A stretch of 47,840 nucleotides of DNA from CAYMUR01 sp964393615 (GTDB lineage Bacteria; Planctomycetota; Planctomycetia; Pirellulales; Pirellulaceae): the NCBI GenBank assembly GCA_964393615.1, contig CAYMUR010000030.1, positions 1 through 47,840 on the forward strand, given 5' to 3'. The notes below the pieces were generated by a model, which had not been told where the DNA came from, searched no databases, and worked only from the letters and a program-made list of their open reading frames with translations. This document shows positions 44,503 to 47,840 of the stretch, in pieces (the first letter of the stretch is position 1; every line of letters starts with the position of its first letter). Both the position numbers and the translations under genes were made by a program.

Positions 44503-44782
44503 ATGTTTGCAGCTTCCAGCGCCGGTCCGTTTTCACCACCAGCCATAGCCGCCGAACGTGAGGTGAGATCCAGGCCACCTTCTTTCGTACCCTCGTCGTG
44601 GCACTCAAGACAACGACGTGTAATGATCGGCGCAATCTCGCCTTGAAATGATTCCCCTCCGCAAACAGGACAGGCAAATCATTACCAATACAGATCAGAA
44701 AAATCGCCAGCGTTTGATTTTGAATAGTGGTGATTGTCGAACGTGGAATTAAAAACGCCCAAATACTGTAGGTAGATTTCAT
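44503..44782 (-). pseudogene. Truncated N-terminus of a PSCyt1-type cytochrome gene
   Basis: On the minus strand, ATG 44782 opens a signal-peptide-like stretch (TLAIFLICIGNDLPVLFAEG). After about one base of frame shift near 44650 the next frame reads FQGEIAPIITRRCLECHDEG, then GGLDLTSRSAAMAGGENGPA. This is the haem-binding start (CLECH) of planctomycete PSCyt1 proteins, which usually carry DUF1549/DUF1553 domains behind it. The sequence stops matching right after GPALEAANI, at the end of the lipoprotein gene on the other strand. It is both frameshifted and cut off. Confidence 0.8.
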
Positions 44783-45139
44783 ACCAGAAATTTACTTACA
44801 ATCCTGCCATTGCGTCTCATATTTTGACCGTCCGCTCCGCGTCGGATTGAATGTAAAAAACACTCCTTTTTAAAATCAAAAACAAGAGAACGTTTGTTGA
44901 CACGACCAATACACATTATTTCTACGCACAAAGGAAATCGTATTTTTACAGAAAGGTCGTTATCTTTGGATAGATTGTTACTATTAAGTTTCTTCCTGCG
45001 CGGGAAAGAGCATTCCCCGGACCAGTCCTTTCTAAGCTGGTACAACCTTGCAACAATAGGTCTAGCCTGACCGGCTGGGAGATCTCCACCGGAAACCACA
45101 GTTTCTGAAATAACCGCTGCCCCAAACGGACAATCATCC
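44783..45139. other. Intergenic region, no gene seen
   Basis: About 360 bases upstream of the ceramidase-like gene with no supported frame. It may hold the former promoter of the PSCyt1 remnant and the promoter of the downstream gene. Confidence 0.4.
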
Positions 45140-47284
45140 ATGAAACCAAGTGCCAACGTCTTTTTACTGCTGTCTTGCTATTGTATCACAACCCTCGCCA
45201 TAACTACGACTGCGACTGCTGAACTGAAAGTGGGCGCCGTCGCTGTCAACGTAACGCCTGTGCAAATGCCAGTGATGGTCAACGGAGGCCTGCTTGGCCG
45301 CACCGTTGGCGAAGTGGACACCAACCTGTATGCACGAGCGATTGTTATTGACGACGGCCACGAGCGAATCGGAATGGTCGTTGTTGATAGTTGCATGATG
45401 CCTCGACCCTACCTTGATGAGGTCAAGCAGTTCGCAGCTCAGCAAACCAATATTCGCCCCGATCGAATGCTCGTCTCTGCAACCCACACACATTCCGCAC
45501 CGTCGGTCTTTGATTGTTTCGCTACCATTGAACCAACCTATTTGCCCTACCTTCGCCTCAAGCTGGCAGAAGCTTTTACAAAAGCAGCAGCCAATCTTGA
45601 ACCCGCAAAAGTAGGCTGGGCAGTGACCAATGCCGAAAAATTTACCGCTCTGCGACGGTGGATTATTCGGCCTGATCGAGTCAGGAACGATATCTTTGGG
45701 AATCCAACGGTTCGTGCCACCATGCATGCCGGCAGCAACTGGGACCATGTCACCGGTACCTCGGGACCGGAAGACCCCGATCTGTCATTGATTTCGTTTC
45801 AATCCCTAGAAGGTCGGCCAATTGCTGTTTGGGCCAACTTTTCAATGCATTATTTTGGCAGCGAACAGGGATTGAGTTCGGATTACTTTGGCCTGTATTG
45901 CAAAGAACTCGAATCCCATCTGAACAGGCAAGACAACAACAACCATCCACCTTTTGTCGCTGCCATGTCACACGGTTGTAGCGGAGATATCTGGCGACTG
46001 GACTATGCGCTGCCACCAGATTTGCGGTACGAGCCCAGCATCGAGGAATATTCGTCGAACTTGGTAAAGCTGACATTGAACGCCTATCGCACCATCGACC
46101 ATCACGACAACGTGGACGTGGCTATGGCGGAAACCCGGTTGAAGATGAAATATCGTGTACCGAACCAGCAACTCCTGGCTTGGGCACAAAAATTAATGGA
46201 AGAAAAAGGAGATCGCGCACCTAAAAACAGTCAGGAATCCTACGCGCGCGAACAGATTGCCCTGCACCAACAACAGTCGACTGAGGTCGTAGTGCAGGCT
46301 CTTCGTATCGGCGACATTGCAATCGCAACAACGCCCACCGAAACTTATGCACTCACTGGTTTGAAGTTAAAATTACAGAGTCCGCTTCCTAAAACCATGG
46401 TGCTTGATCTGACCAACGGCGCTGATGGCTACATTCCACCTCCCGAGCAACACTATCTGGGCGGTTACAACACGTGGCCCATGCGGGGTGCGGGATTGGA
46501 AATCTCTGCCGAACCAAGAATCACGGAAGCGGCACTTGATCTCCTGGAAAATGTGTCAGGGCAATTACGGCGAACTTTCCGACAAACCCAAGGACCTGAT
46601 TGCGAGTCTGTCCTTGAAGCAGGGCCAATTGCTTACTGGCGGCTCGACGAACTGGCAGGTCCTCTGGCAATCGACTCATCTACAGTTCCTCGTAACGCGT
46701 GGTACGAACCGGGCGTCGTCTTTTTTCTTAAAGGACCCAATTCGAATGGGTTGTGTAACGATGGCGAGCAGAATCGCGCCGCACACTTTGCAGGTGGGCG
46801 TTTACGAACACATCTTGACAACCTGGGTGATCGTTACAGCATTGCCATGTGGTTCTGGAATGGCATGCCATTGCAGTCCCGCGATATCGCCGGCTGGATG
46901 TTTTCGCGTGGCCGTGAATATGCTGCGGGTCCCCAGGGAGATCACCTTGGCATCGGGGGTACCGCTCATGCTGGAAAACTCGTGTTTCTCAGCAGCCAAC
47001 GTGGCGAGCCAGGGAATTTAGCAGCAGGAAACACAAAATTACAACGCTGGGATTGGCACCATGTGACCCTGGTACGTGACGGTCACACGGTGCGGATTTA
47101 CTTGAATGGAAATCCACAACCCGAGATCGAAGTCTCTTCAACATCAGATGCCGTCTTGCGGCTTGATCACTTATTTTTCGGTGGACGCTGCGACAATCAG
47201 TCCAACTGGGAAGGACGGCTTGACGAAGTGACCGTCTTCAATCGGGCTCTATCGGCCGATGAAATTGAGAACTTGTATCGATAG
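45140..47284 (+). CDS. Secreted neutral-ceramidase-like protein with LamG tail
   Basis: 714 residues with a signal peptide (about 1-27). Residues 28-510 resemble the neutral/alkaline non-lysosomal ceramidase fold: LKVGAVAVNVTPV at the start, VSATHTHSAPSV (zinc-type histidines as in ceramidase HTHSGP), SMHYFG, AAMSHGCSGDIWR and ATTPTETYALTG. Residues about 515-714 form a LamG/concanavalin-like domain (AYWRLDELAGPLAIDSS, YSIAMWFWNG, WHHVTLVRDGHTVRIYLNG, GRLDEVTVFNRALSADEI). It is probably exported and glycan- or lipid-associated, hydrolysing an amide or ester bond; ceramide itself need not be the substrate. No neighbouring transporter or regulator. Confidence 0.82.
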   Translation: MKPSANVFLLLSCYCITTLAITTTATAELKVGAVAVNVTPVQMPVMVNGGLLGRTVGEVDTNLYARAIVIDDGHERIGMVVVDSCMMPRPYLDEVKQFAAQQTNIRPDRMLVSATHTHSAPSVFDCFATIEPTYLPYLRLKLAEAFTKAAANLEPAKVGWAVTNAEKFTALRRWIIRPDRVRNDIFGNPTVRATMHAGSNWDHVTGTSGPEDPDLSLISFQSLEGRPIAVWANFSMHYFGSEQGLSSDYFGLYCKELESHLNRQDNNNHPPFVAAMSHGCSGDIWRLDYALPPDLRYEPSIEEYSSNLVKLTLNAYRTIDHHDNVDVAMAETRLKMKYRVPNQQLLAWAQKLMEEKGDRAPKNSQESYAREQIALHQQQSTEVVVQALRIGDIAIATTPTETYALTGLKLKLQSPLPKTMVLDLTNGADGYIPPPEQHYLGGYNTWPMRGAGLEISAEPRITEAALDLLENVSGQLRRTFRQTQGPDCESVLEAGPIAYWRLDELAGPLAIDSSTVPRNAWYEPGVVFFLKGPNSNGLCNDGEQNRAAHFAGGRLRTHLDNLGDRYSIAMWFWNGMPLQSRDIAGWMFSRGREYAAGPQGDHLGIGGTAHAGKLVFLSSQRGEPGNLAAGNTKLQRWDWHHVTLVRDGHTVRIYLNGNPQPEIEVSSTSDAVLRLDHLFFGGRCDNQSNWEGRLDEVTVFNRALSADEIENLYR

Positions 47285-47500
47285 CCCTGCCAAGCCCGAC
47301 GACACGTGTACATTTTGAGCCACTAAAATAAATCCAAATAAGATATCTGCTGACTTGATTTTGATCGTCTCAAAACATCTGATTACTTCACGACACGTAG
47401 ACAAAGAATCGACCGACAGAAAAGGATTCAAGCTATGCCTTCCCTTGCTGAGATGATCGATCCTGTCGAAAACGTGGCCATTCATTTACTCGAAACACTA
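47285..47500. other. Short region after ceramidase-like gene
   Basis: About 215 bases with no supported gene or clear terminator. Confidence 0.4.
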
Positions 47501-47827
47501 TCAACTCACCTGGGAATTTGTTGATGGTGTGGAGGCCAAATCCGAAAGATGGGATACAAACTGTTGGACATCGTTAACAGCGAGGTAGCGACCATCTGGC
47601 CGGGACTGATCTTGCCAAAACATGACACCCCCTTCGTCGTCAACGGTGATGTCTTTATCAGCACGCAGCCAAAACTGTAAATGTTTCCGAACCTGTAAGT
47701 CTCTATCTTCTTCATCGCTGGCTAAATGATCTTCTTGTCGCCATGTAAATACTCCGACGACGTCGATCTTGCATCGTTGAATGCTCCCAGCTATTTCCTT
47801 TCCGAGACAATCCTTCGAGGGCTTCAC
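47501..47827 (-). pseudogene. Fragment of a LamG-like secreted protein
   Basis: A 108-codon minus-strand frame containing LQFWLRADKDITVDDEGG followed by VMFWQDQSRPDGRY, a signature of LamG-like regions in planctomycete surface proteins. It lacks a signal peptide, its GTG start has no ribosome-binding site, and the last 20 residues are unlike the domain. It is probably a broken piece of a larger gene, part of which may lie beyond the window edge. Confidence 0.45.
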
Positions 47828-47840
47828 TACTCATTCTTGG

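Noticed and set aside
44779..45156. A 125-codon minus-strand frame upstream of the ceramidase-like gene
   Set aside because: It has no motif, no ribosome-binding site and a composition unlike its neighbours; it overlaps the start of the ceramidase-like gene.

Overview
The window looks like a chromosome segment of a planctomycete with moderate GC, probably Pirellulales-like. The evidence is a DUF1559 prepilin-like protein ([20 protein letters not shown] leader, 43 kb) paired with a small lipoprotein, a remnant of a planctomycete-type cytochrome (PSCyt1) gene, a DUF1080 protein, sulfatase remains, several large secreted carbohydrate-related proteins, and a 52-residue basic/acidic protein starting MSGPIVRSG that I recall as planctomycete-restricted. 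There are no tRNA or rRNA genes, CRISPR arrays, phage genes or intact insertion sequences.

Layout. 0-9.2 kb (+): the 3' end of an unknown gene, an AspC-type aminotransferase, a glycogen/alpha-glucan cluster (glgA, galT, GH57 4-alpha-glucanotransferase), then hisI-hisG closed by a candidate terminator. 9.4-11 kb (-): a divergent aroE-like gene and bioD. 11-15.7 kb: a polytopic membrane protein, a Gfo/Idh/MocA oxidoreductase, a lipoprotein di-haem cytochrome c peroxidase and a MIP channel. 17-19 kb (+): a soluble histidine kinase and a membrane zinc peptidase (YugP family). 19-24.2 kb (-): a compact run hisF-pilT-degenerate GspE-CvpA-like-unknown membrane protein. 25-27.5 kb: a GNAT acetyltransferase, the small planctomycete protein, and a sulfatase pseudogene. 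27.5-37.6 kb: a secreted beta-propeller protein, a quinone oxidoreductase, archease-RtcB, a glucose-dehydrogenase-like MDR enzyme, a divergent Nramp-like transporter and a DUF1080 protein. 37.7-47.8 kb: a secreted two-domain cyclase-family protein, an acetyl-xylan-esterase-like protein, DUF1559 plus lipoprotein, a truncated PSCyt1 remnant, a ceramidase-like protein with a LamG tail, and a broken LamG-like fragment.

How the genes work together. The first 9 kb is housekeeping metabolism (glycogen, histidine). The histidine pathway is split, with hisIG at 8 kb and hisF at 24 kb, the latter leading the pilT operon. The right half is rich in secreted hydrolases and gene debris, as expected of a polymer-degrading planctomycete whose accessory gene content turns over.

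The most notable observations are: a membrane-anchored GspE homologue that has lost its Walker A lysine and catalytic glutamate next to an intact PilT; a shikimate-dehydrogenase homologue lacking the catalytic lysine and the usual shikimate-binding residues; a cyclase-family protein with two domains, both with degraded metal motifs; a MIP channel with a TIP/AQP8-like selectivity filter; and three unrelated short tandem-repeat arrays in intergenic DNA. I found no complete undescribed system that I can defend; the pilT/pseudo-GspE/CvpA operon is the best candidate. All family assignments come from reading motifs; no database search was run.
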